NCBI GenBank assembly: GCA_020137815.1
Contig: CM035357.1
Coordinates: 7,613,315-7,677,314 of the forward strand
Origin: Hormiphora californensis
Taxonomy: Eukaryota; Ctenophora; Tentaculata; Cydippida; Pleurobrachiidae
DNA: 64,000 nt
Direction of reading: 5' to 3'
Positions 55,227 to 64,000 of the stretch are shown piece after piece. The notes beneath the pieces were generated by a model. It had not been told where the DNA came from. It did not search any database and saw only the letters and a program-made list of their open reading frames with translations. Both the position numbers and the translations under genes were made by a program. Every line of letters starts with the position of its first letter. Position 1 is the first letter of the stretch.

Positions 55227-57603
55227 CTAGATAGTGATCACGCGGCTGAGTTTCTGGATCCTGTTAAGAAGGATATCTCCCTGTTTGATCACCGACTGGT
55301 ACTGAGCATTCTTCTTGTCGGGCTTGTTGGCCTGAACAATTCCCCCAACTTTGTCAATCTTGGCGTTAAGAGCACCGGTAGCGATAAATCGAGACAGTTC
55401 CCTGGGGAGAGAGTGAATGTTAGAAAAAGCAAATCTAGAACGTGATTTGTTTAAAATATCGTTAAAACCAAATCTGAAAGTAAAGCGTTGCTCATCTACT
55501 CACTTGTCAATGAATTTCTCAGACACCCCAAAGCTGTTGGCCATGTAGTTCACAGTCAAGTTACTGTAACTCTCTAGAAGCTGGGAGTAAGATCTCACTC
55601 TCATCTCACGAACATAGTACGAGGCGTGCTTGGCCAACATTCGGTCCTTCTTCAGGAACTGCTCAATCTCGGCTGTGGGGAGAATATTGGAGTTTTATTG
55701 AGATAAGTGAGGGTAAAAGGAAAATTCGTTGACAGTTAGATCATCACATCGTCTTACCTAGGGCCACAAAGAATTCAGCATATTGTGCGTTGTAGAGAGA
55801 GTCAATATACTTTCTGAACAGAGGCAGGTCGTGGAGAACTTCATTAATATCAGATCCGTTAACAACCTGACGAGATACAATTAATTTAGGAAACAGGTTC
55901 TCAAGTCTGCACAAAGATTCAGTTCTGAGTACGTGCGCGTTCTGCTGACAATGATTGCTCTTCCCACAATTTCCCTACCGCGCGTACCTTTTTAGTGAGC
56001 TCCTGACGATCAAGAGTCAACATCGCTGAGACGATGGTGTACTTGATGAAGGTGTGATAAGTCATCAATTCGTAGGAGGTGAATGTAGAAACTGTGTCCA
56101 GGAAGTTTGTAGCGGCATCCTTGAAATTCCGAATTGACATGGCATAGAAACCGGTGTAAACTTTGAGCCTGTTTCTTCTGTCCCAGTCTCCACCTAGTTC
56201 AATCAACCTGAGAGGGAAATATACTGTCATTTCATTGTTTGATAGGGAAACTGCAGTTCAGGTGTTTCATACTCACTCTTTGGCCTTATCCAAGTTGACT
56301 GTTATCAGCTTGTTATCAGAGCAGAACAATCCCAATCGAATCATATGGAAATGAAGATCAAGTTTGTGTCCAGTTGTAGTAGTCCTATCAAGAGTCTCCT
56401 TCAACATCTTCAGAGAGGCTTCTTTATCACCAATACTGGTCAGGTACTCACACTTCTTTACCATTGCTTCCCGTACCTCACTCTCTCCCTCGTTCTTCTC
56501 GGCATTAGCAATCTCCTCTGTGGGAGAGGGGGATGTAAGCGTGGCATGATATATGTGTGTACAGAAGGGGAGTATAGTGGTATTGTATTGAGAGAGAAAA
56601 TGATAGAAACTAAAAATTGTATTTCTCAAACATACCAGCGATCTTGTCCAGTTGTTCTTTGTTTTTCTGCTCCATTTCCTCCAACACAGAATTGTTAAGG
56701 GTCCTGGGGTTTTGAAGCTCTAGTACCCCGGGAAGTGTGTTTTTGGCATCAAAACTACCAGAAGGAATTTTTTGCTGATTCTGAGACTTTGCTAAAATGT
56801 TTTTTGGGTATTTTCTATGTCAATCCTAGAGTTTCATGGAGATTGGATGTGTTTTTCGGACTCAAAATTTCGTAAAAAGTGGCTGGAAAGACTCAATTTT
56901 TGCCGTTTTTGAGCCGTTTTCGAGCTTTTCCAGCCACTTTTATCGAAATTTTGAGTCCGAAAAACACATCCAATCTCCATGAAACTCTAGGATTGACATA
57001 GAAAATACCCAAAAAACATTTTAGCAAAGTCTCAGCATCAGCAAACAATTCCTTCTGGTATTTTTGATGCCAAAAACACATTTCCCGGGGTGCTAGAGCT
57101 TCAAAACCCCCAGGAACCTTGAATGAGGGTATAGAATAGTCCAAGTATGAAGTTTCATGACCTAATCTTGTCAACTTTTTTCTGGGTGAAGCCCAACGCT
57201 TGTAAAGATCCAAAATGAACACCCTGTATTTCTCAAACATACCAGCAATCTTGTCCAGTTGTTCTTTGTTTTTCTGCTCCATTTCCTCCAACACAGAGTT
57301 GTTAAGGGGCATCTTTAGTTCCGCACTAACTTCCTTGTACAGTTTGGCCATATATCCAGTCTTGATCTTGTCCATTAGATTTCGTTTTACCTAAGAGATC
57401 TCAGTCAGTGGTGGAACCAGGACAATAAATGAGAGGAAACTTTTGAAACAAAAACTACAAAACATTGTATTCACCTCAGCCTGGTCAATTCCCAGTTCCT
57501 TCGCCTCGGTGGGGGACAGACTAATCTCAAATCGCATCTGAGCGATGGACAGGTCTGGGATCTTTTCCAGACTTGCCTCTTCAAGACCTTCGAGAGTTGG
57601 CAT
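55227..57603 (-). CDS. PSMD6: 26S proteasome regulatory subunit Rpn7 (PSMD6)
   Basis: Seven exons join in phase to 396 residues (human about 389): 57603-57475, 57390-57243, 56517-56277, 56207-55988, 55866-55758, 55672-55504, 55401-55227. Recognised segments are [15 protein letters not shown] at the N-terminus, [67 protein letters not shown] in the PCI region, and the end [15 protein letters not shown]. Rpn7 is a PCI-domain scaffold subunit of the proteasome lid. Exon 2 is followed by a 414-base palindrome and a duplicate of its own 3' end. Confidence 0.93.
56618..57308. repeat. Duplicated PSMD6 exon 2 donor flanking a 414-base palindrome
   Basis: The 84 bases 57225-57308 (3' end of exon 2 plus its donor, as read on the - strand) recur at 56618-56701 with two differences seen. 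Directly next to that copy, 56702-57115 is a near-perfect inverted repeat (TCCTGGGGTTTTGAAGCTCT at the left, its reverse complement at the right; arms about 190 bases). The second donor would end an exon at 56636. Confidence 0.85.
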
Positions 57604-57800
57604 GTTGTCTTGCTACTATAAAGTAGTGAATGGTTAGTTTGAACAAGTTTTAATAAAACGAGATTGTATATACGATGTACGGTGTACATTTCCAAAAGGC
57701 ACGAATACAAAACTCTACAATAATTTAATAGTGTGCAATGTGAGATTCTCTTTCTCCCTCTCTCTCTCAAAGTCTCAAAGTTATATTCTCCCAGTTCCTT

Positions 57801-58703
57801 TCACTCCATCCAGAAGTATTCCTTCTTCGGTTCAAGTGGGTCGTATGTGTGTGGGTTGTGGTCAGGGAACATCTCCCTTCTGTTAACGTACAACATTCCT
57901 TCCTTTTGGTCGGGGAACAAATCGACCAGGACACCATTAGCAAGACGTTCTTCAGCAACTTGGATGTGCAGTGCAGCATTGCTGTGGAATATAATAGGGT
58001 GTTAGATTAGATGAAACATCGACAAAATGAGACAGACAAAAACTTTTAGGTGTCTTGTCATTGAAACTGAAATTTGTTTTTAAAATGTCGTGTACAAGTT
58101 AAAACTTACGCATCAAATTTACGGTTAGGGAAAAACAGGACATAGAACCACATTGCTATACTGCCCATGAACATTGCTTGGAAATATCTTTCAAACTCTC
58201 CAGAACCCCCCTGTCGCTCCCAAAAGTGTTCTTTGTGGGGTACTGCTCCGTCTTGGAAACCTGGAGACATTTTGAGAACTTTCAACGTTCAATTTCTAGT
58301 ACATTAGAGCATCTATACTTGCATGTAACAATGCTCGCTGAAATCCATTCATTTGTTAATTTCAGCTACTGATTTGTGTCAAATATAGTTTTTCATCTGT
58401 CTAGTTAACTAACCGTCGGGCCTATCCCATAGATATAGATCGTAGTTTTCCATATCACCTCCTGCAACAGTGGCCGTCGTCTTTAGGGACCGGGCCTGGG
58501 GAGTGGGATGTTAGATAGTCAACAAGAAATCTCTAGTTCTCTAAACCTACCTAAAAACCTTAGAAGTTGCTGTAAAATTGTTTAGTACTAAACCTCCCCG
58601 TTATTTCCTACACGGTACCTGTTATAGTACACCTGTAGTACAGTACCTGTAGAGTTGGAGTACGAAGCAGGGTCCTACCAAGACACCTAGCAAGGTGAGA
58701 CAT
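57801..58703 (-). CDS. Small mitochondrial single-pass membrane protein, possible complex I accessory subunit
   Basis: Four exons join in phase to 156 residues: 58703-58647, 58495-58414, 58260-58110, 57981-57801. The basic N-terminus MSHLARCLGRTLLRTPTLQ looks like a mitochondrial presequence. NYDLYLWDRPDG and HKEHFWERQG follow, then one membrane helix at about 74-90 (AMFMGSIAMWFYVLFF) and a hydrophilic tail ending EPKKEYFWME. Size and layout resemble NDUFB-type accessory subunits of respiratory complex I (NDUFB11 or NDUFB8 are candidates), but no signature settles it. The gene structure is well supported; the name is not. Confidence 0.6.
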
Positions 58704-59026
58704 GATCTCCTAGAAATGAAGTTGTGTGTGGTTACTTGGTACAACAGGGCCCAGGAGGGTTTTCTAAAATGAACAGGTGCAGACTACTACCAAGTACCAG
58801 TACCAAGGAGGTGCTAGAACAAGGGTCCTGTTTTTAAATAACAGGAAGGTGCTATTTCATACCAAATGTAGTAGACAAAAATAAACGAAAATGAATCCAT
58901 AGAATATTGAAAGCATGAAATAAATACAGATGATAAAGACAGACAAACAAACAGCCCAACAAAATACAATCGACAGTGGGAAACTAAATTAAACTATATG
59001 GGGCTATAAAAAATAAACAAATGTAT
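58704..59026. other. Intergenic stretch between TMX3 and the mitochondrial protein gene
   Basis: About 320 bases between the TMX3 stop and the start of the upstream - strand gene. Contains GGTGC/GTACC-rich short repeats near 58780-58860 and A-rich sequence. No gene seen. Confidence 0.4.
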
Positions 59027-61387
59027 TTATTCATCTTTCTTTAATGTAGGGTCTTTTTCTTCATTCACTATTTCCTCCTCTCCTTCTTCTTCTTTTTCCT
59101 TTTCATCTTCCTCGCCATCTTCTACTGGTTCAGGCCTGGAAACAATCAGTCAGTTAAATAATACCTCAATCGGAAAAAACTGTAAATTATTAATTTTCTA
59201 TAATCACTACATTCATTATGACGTGATAGTAAAACGGGAGAGGCAGCTATCTTGTAGTGATTATATATGAAAAGGGCCTTACTTTTCAATATCCTCTTCC
59301 TCATCATCCCAAAGAACATTCATCTGACTCCTGTCTGTTCTTATCTGTCTAATTGGGTCGTTCTTACTTTTCGTCTCGTTGCAGCAACACATCAATATCA
59401 GACCTGATAGAGAGGAATCAAATCAACGCTTCATACTTCCCTTTCCATTTGCTACAAACGGTGGTAGGTGTAGTTTAATGTACATTCTTTACAAGCACTG
59501 TGTACGACTACGACTCTACACTTTCTCCATCTCAAAAAGGAAAGATTTACTAAAAGTTAATGAAATGAAAGAAATAGCAGCTCACGAGAGCTGTTCTCTC
59601 TTTGTCTCTCCCACTCTCCTCTCAGTTTTTAATGAAAGTGGTCTACTAACCTATGGGTATAACAATCACTAGACCCATTATAAAGGGGTGATCGAAAAAG
59701 AGAGGAGCAACATTAGAGTAGATCCTGTAAAACACTTTCCGAGATGAAGCGAGTACACCAGTACCACCATATCTAGGTGCTGTGATCCACTCTTGGAGGG
59801 ATGAGGAGAGAGAGGAACCAGGGAAGTAGGAATACTGTTCAGTAGCCGGATTAAATATAACAATCGTCTCAGGCTGTAAAGGGGGATGTTAATGGTTGGT
59901 TCTAGATCTATAGAAAATATATATTGTCATATTACGGCACTGTGTTTGGTTTTAAATCTGGGACTCAGGAATTCTGCACTATCTCACCTCTACAGAAGCA
60001 CTTATCAAGTTCTCTATGTACTCTGCCTTGTCCACGTGTATCAGATAGGTCTCAGCTAGCACACGAGCCATACCCTTCATATCTTGGATCTTTCCCTCGT
60101 TATCACCATAATAAAACACTGCCGGGGGGGGGGGATGATTAGTGATCCTTACAGTGCAGTGTTGGTTAGTTTTGTACTGTTTCTGATTTGTTGCTGTTAT
60201 TTATTTGTGTACTGTTACTAAAAACTGCAGGAACTGATAGAATTCTCACCAGTCACCTAGTAGTTTGTATGGTTTATGGCAGCATGCTGACTCACCTAGT
60301 TTGTATTTAAGGAAGAGAAGTGGATGTATGGTAGGGTAGGAGCCCTTTACAAATGTATTGAATCGCTCAGTCATTACCCACGCATTGAGCCCCTCACAAT
60401 CATCAGTATTCTCGATATACTCCATGACCAAACCATCTTTTAGAGCAACTAAACTAGGACTCCGCGATACTGACAAGTCTCCCCGCACTACTGCTATGGG
60501 ACTGTTTTTAGGTGATACTAGGGGAGGATCCTGTGAGACGGGAATTAGTGCCTCATTCGTGATATGACCCAGGACACATTCGTTCACAACAACAGAGGCA
60601 ATGCGATCAAGACATTGTTTTGATTCTTCTCCGATTGACAGAAAGACCACATCTCCGGATCGTCTGATGTCATTTAGTTTCCCCTGACTGGCAACTGTTG
60701 AAATTAGAGGTCGGGATCCCTTTGTTGCGAAATTCATCAGAGCATCCTGGTGGAAAAAGGGCATTAGAGTTCCATGTTAAAAGCAATTACAAACGAATTA
60801 CATTTTTATTTTCTTTTGATGGAAACATTAAACGCAGATGTTACGACTTTGCCAATCATGGCCACACCATCCCTGCTCATTCTAATTTTAGCCCAAAGTT
60901 CGACCTACCACAGTTCGTTCACCATTATATTCCAGGACCCTGTCCTTGCTGATCAGTCTGATTGTCGGGAATCCTCTCACTCCGTATTTCTCAGCAGCTG
61001 AGCGGTACACTGTTGCGTCCAACTTGGCTACTGTTATTGCCTGCCTCGATAACCTGTTACCTAACTCATACCTGAATTAATAATGTTTATAGATTTGCTG
61101 TGACTATAGTCCACAGAAAATGAATATTAGGTAGTTTCAGGAGTCTCCTGCTATCATCAATTTTCTACTAACATAATCCGTTATTGGTTACTCAACTGAT
61201 AATTGATAAAACTCAACTATCATCTAACTAACCATGTTGGATGAAGTGTTCTGCAGTGTCCACACCAGGGTGCATAAAACATCACCAAGTGTGGTTGAAC
61301 AAGATCTTCTTTATCAGAAAAGGAGGGCCCCAACTCCAACACATCCCCCAAACATTGAGAAATGAACAGTAGGAATATAACGAACAT
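59027..61387 (-). CDS. TMX3: Thioredoxin-related transmembrane protein 3 (ER protein disulfide isomerase)
   Basis: Seven exons join in phase to 450 residues (human 454): 61387-61233, 61071-60909, 60746-60296, 60118-59988, 59873-59651, 59403-59283, 59135-59027. A signal peptide ([15 protein letters not shown]) precedes the thioredoxin domain with active site APWCGHC (Cys42, Cys45) and [11 protein letters not shown]. Thioredoxin-like regions without active cysteines follow, then a membrane helix ([19 protein letters not shown]) and an acidic cytoplasmic tail ending KKDE. TMX3 is an ER membrane oxidoreductase for disulfide formation. The lysine-rich tail end fits ER retrieval. Confidence 0.92.
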
Positions 61388-61930
61388 GCTAAAATGATCA
61401 GTTATAAACAGAGTGTTGAGTTTTTATATCATGTCAACTGTGAAATGTGAACTGGCACAAATTGTCCTTAATAGAGTTTGCAGCTACTGGCAAAATATTA
61501 CATGGATGAAAAGCTCTCACATAAATGCATTATGTTTCATAATGCTATGTTTCCCCGCCAACCTTTCATTTCTAACACGAAGGCGGGACAGACATTTCGG
61601 ATCATTTATAAATCAAGCAAACAGTATAGAACAAATCCTTGTGTTTTAGTAGCACTAAATTGTGCGCCACATTGCGGAATTGCACGGCACACAATTCCTG
61701 AAAACGTGTTAATGAAGTGGTTTATGAAGGAGCAGGTTGTTGTTGTGTGCGAGGCTCTAGTTGCTACATGTTGCCCCTCGCAACCTGAAACGGGACAAGA
61801 GAGCTGACTTGCTACACATAGTCACTATATCCGTTTAGATTTCTAAACCCCTATGCCTTTTTGCAAAAGGCATCCGGGTGAAGGCCTTCGGCCTTCACCC
61901 GGGCGGGGAAATAAGAGTGGTTTGCTCAGG
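61388..61930. other. Upstream of TMX3; ends in palindromes
   Basis: Presumed TMX3 promoter region, no gene seen. At 61852-61903 two hairpins sit side by side: ATGCCTTTTTGCAAAAGGCAT, almost directly followed by CCGGGTGAAGGCC-TTC-GGCCTTCACCCGG, probably a small element. Confidence 0.5.
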
Positions 61931-61932
61931 TC

Positions 61933-62185
61933 TCAGTCCCGATATGGAAATGCCGGAAACTGAAGGAAGTACATCCCGTCAGTCCACATATGGGCTTTAT
62001 CCTGAAGTACAACAGCAGTTCCTGCACTACCAGTAAACCGGAGATGAAAGCCCGTCGAGAGAAGTTGCTGCTGACGTACTCGCTCATGTGAGGGTGGCCC
62101 GAGGGGACAATGTACGATGTTAACCGCCATTCTGCGTCATCAGACCACGCAGTTTTAGAAGGAGTTCTTCAGTCTTCTTTGCCAT
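61933..62185 (-). pseudogene. XPNPEP1: Xaa-Pro aminopeptidase 1 fragment, frameshifted
   Basis: Three frames together give the N-terminus of cytosolic aminopeptidase P. One starts MAKKTEELLLKLRGLMTQNG. The next reads LTSYIVPSGHPHMSEYVSSN and SRRAFISG. The third reads FTGSAGTAVVLQDKAHMWTD and GMYFLQ. One base is lost after codon 20 and another after ISG, and the match ends at about 61950, before the catalytic domain. No introns interrupt it, and palindromes border its end. It is probably a dead processed or captured fragment. The enzyme removes N-terminal residues next to proline. Confidence 0.75.
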
Positions 62186-62344
62186 GGTGTGAGCGGCACG
62201 TGAATGGTCTACAGAGGTCAGAGGGGGAAGATGTAAGGAAGGATGTTTTGTTGTTGGCATACGCTGGATGAGGGGGTATACACGCATAAGGGGGATGCAG
62301 CGCATTCCAAGATGTTTTGTGAAAGGAAAAAACTGACTGAGCTG

Positions 62345-62880
62345 GATTTGCATCCGAAATTTCGGGCGCCGTTACGATCTGGGTGTTTCGTGGCCTGCAG
62401 GTGCGCCCTGCCAAAAAAGTTGATTCACTAGAATGGCTCTAACCGCCAAACCACTCAACCGTTTTGGGTAATTCAAAGTTTATCTGGTAGGGAATGTCAA
62501 GGCCTAAAGTCCGTTTCAAGCGACTTGACCCGTAATTCTTGGAATTCGGCGCATTGCGTGTGTATTTACAAAGGGGAAATCCTGAATTTCCAGGAAACTC
62601 AGGTCAAGTCGTTTGAAACGCACTTTAACCCCAACCCTAACCCTAACGGTTAGGGATAAAGTAGGGCAGCGCTTTTCAAGGCACTCACGAAACACCCAAA
62701 TTTTAACGCTGGTCCGAAATTTCGGGCGCCGTTACGATCTGGGTGTTTGGAGGCCTGTTTACAGGTGCGCGCTGCCAAAAAAGTTGATTCACTAAAATGG
62801 CTCTAACCGCCAAACCACTCAACCGTTTTGGCTGATTCAAAGTTTATCTGGTAGGGAATGTCAAGGCCTAACCCCAACCC
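62345..62880. repeat. Tandem repeat with telomere-like CCCTAA stretches
   Basis: A block starting CCGAAATTTCGGGCGCCGTT at 62355 and ending GTCAAGGCCTA recurs at 62715-62870. Each copy is followed by telomere-like CCCTAA repeats (62630-62646 and 62871-62925). The first copy is interrupted by the element at 62507-62625. Confidence 0.85.
62507..62625. mobile_element. TA-flanked MITE with visible empty site
   Basis: AAGTCCGTTTCAAGCGACTT at the left pairs with AAGTCGTTTGAAACGCACTT at the right. TA at 62505-62506 and 62626-62627. The second tandem copy reads GGCCTAACCCC at the same place (62865-62875), without the element. Confidence 0.9.
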
Positions 62881-63446
62881 AAAACCCAACCCTAACCCTA
62901 CTTTAGCCCTAACCCTAAAAAACCGTTTGTCAGCACTCCCAAAACACCCAGATTTTATTGGCCTATGCTACAGGCCGTGGAAAACGCGCGCACTTGGGGT
63001 CTGCAGCGCATGCCAACAGATTTTAACGCTGGCCCGAAATTTCTCCGAAAAATATCTTTACTTCAGCTTTTTAGAATTTGAGCGCGCGCGTGCGGATTTA
63101 GTGTAACGCGCAATGTGCGCGTCAATTGATAACAACGCGCGGCGCGATCTTTTAATTCTAGAATTTTTAGAAATTTTGAAGTTTTGAATTTCGTTTTTAC
63201 CCAAAATTTTAAAAAAATCTTTTAAAGTCCGCAAAGAAAGCTAAAATCAGGGAGCAAAGAGGCGAATAATCCCTGAGATGCAAGTAAAACCTCCAATTTG
63301 AAATGTTTTATATAATAAGAATACCTATTACTTTTAAATAAAGCCAACTATGAGCTAAAGTTTCAAACTTTCATCAACTACAACGTAAAACTATTTATTG
63401 AGTTTCAGCAAATGTCTATGTAAGAGCCCAAGAGGGCAGCAAGAAA
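62881..63446. other. Telomere-like repeat, then CpG-dense and A/T-rich stretch
   Basis: CCCTAACCCTA-type sequence continues to 62925. At 63080-63150 lies a patch rich in CGCGC words similar to those in repeats A and B. No gene. Confidence 0.5.
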
Positions 63447-64000
63447 ATGGGAAGCTCCGATAATGAAGAAGAAACGCGGATCTACCTGCAAGGAACAGAC
63501 GTAGAAGAGGAAAACATCCGATACTGTCAAGAACGAACCGTGGAGTGGGTAAGCGAGATACTAACGCTGACCGGTGGGTTCGGTGAAATTGACCCGAGCC
63601 GAGTGAAGTATGGACAGCAGACAGAGGACGTATGGGATGATCTGAAAGTTCCCTCCAGGAACAAACTGAATGCATTGAACAAGCCAGTGCTTCTAGACCT
63701 GGTGGAGGGTGCATGCCGTATTCTGATAGAACAGAGCTTCCCAGTTACTGAACAGTTGTCTACGGTGGGTTACGAAACCCTGAAGATTGAACAGTTAGAG
63801 AAAGAGCTCAAATTGCAGAGTAAAGAGCTAATCAAAACCCAAAGAGACCTTGTAGCGGCACAAGAGGAACTACTGAAGATCCAGAGGCAGTTACTTGAGA
63901 AGAGGGAGGTTGAGATAACAGCTGTGCAGTTAACGGCACAGGACGAAATGAAGAGCTTCGCATCCATTTTGGAGAAGGAGTGTGCTTCGGCCCTGGCTCC
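63447..64000 (+). CDS. ORF1/gag-like protein, probable retrotransposon, cut by window end
   Basis: An open frame of 184 codons from ATG at 63447 with no stop before the window ends. An acidic N-terminus (MGSSDNEEETRIYLQGTDVE) is followed by VWDDLKVPSRNKLNALNK and a long coiled-coil (about 110-170, LEKELKLQSKELIKTQRDLV then IQRQLLEKREVEITAVQ). This layout is common in ORF1/gag-like proteins of invertebrate retroelements, but no zinc knuckle is reached. A host coiled-coil protein is possible. Confidence 0.5.
   Translation, partial: MGSSDNEEETRIYLQGTDVEEENIRYCQERTVEWVSEILTLTGGFGEIDPSRVKYGQQTEDVWDDLKVPSRNKLNALNKPVLLDLVEGACRILIEQSFPVTEQLSTVGYETLKIEQLEKELKLQSKELIKTQRDLVAAQEELLKIQRQLLEKREVEITAVQLTAQDEMKSFASILEKECASALA

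Noticed and set aside
56893-57375. 160-codon frame extending PSMD6 exon 2
   Set aside because: Reads through the donor into a palindromic repeat; the spliced product matches Rpn7 and this does not.

Overview
This is animal nuclear DNA: multi-exon genes with GT-AG introns of roughly 60-300 bases, and families typical of metazoans or eukaryotes (alpha-spectrin, PINK1, PSMD6, TMX3, carbohydrate sulfotransferases). It is crowded with transposons. The proteins are clearly recognisable but fairly divergent, introns are short, and there is a plant-type C2 phospholipase D. That suggests an early-branching marine invertebrate such as a ctenophore, sponge or cnidarian; I cannot fix the phylum from sequence alone. 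One 100-base assembly gap lies at 11197-11296. Exon limits were placed by hand from splice sites, reading phase and family knowledge.

Layout. 1-3840: repeats only (a 720-base foldback repeat, palindromic satellites, a small TA-flanked element, a 203-base hairpin). 3926-5789 (-): three exons of a PAS-domain gene, 5' end not found. 6780-10140 (-): a decayed non-LTR retrotransposon interrupted by a TTAA-flanked 462-base palindrome. 12669-14947 (-): PINK1. 16039-17423 (+): a GH35 beta-galactosidase-like gene that has lost its middle. 17875-19296 (+): an acid-sphingomyelinase-like protein lacking most metal ligands. 19506-40905 (+): complete alpha-spectrin, 49 exons and 2426 codons. Its introns hold minisatellites, a 726-base TIR element with a tRNA-like segment, a TA-flanked element, and a divergent pair of sulfotransferase genes. 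41100-48150: a nested transposon field whose two copies of one repeat preserve the empty sites of several insertions. 48340-54733 (+): C2-type phospholipase D, 17 exons. 55227-57603 (-): PSMD6/Rpn7. 57801-58703 (-): a small mitochondrial membrane protein. 59027-61387 (-): TMX3. 61933-62185 (-): an XPNPEP1 pseudogene fragment. 62340-63200: tandem repeat with telomere-like (CCCTAA) stretches. 63447 to the end (+): the start of an ORF1/gag-like reading frame.

The host genes are unrelated housekeeping and signalling genes: membrane skeleton (spectrin), mitochondrial quality control (PINK1), ER redox folding (TMX3), protein turnover (PSMD6) and lipid signalling (PLD). I see no pathway cluster. The most unusual signals are: a sulfotransferase pair sharing the same reading-frame break; a probable pseudo-phosphodiesterase; a TIR element carrying a tRNA-like segment; three genes with locally duplicated splice junctions; and many insertions whose target duplications or empty sites are visible inside this window.
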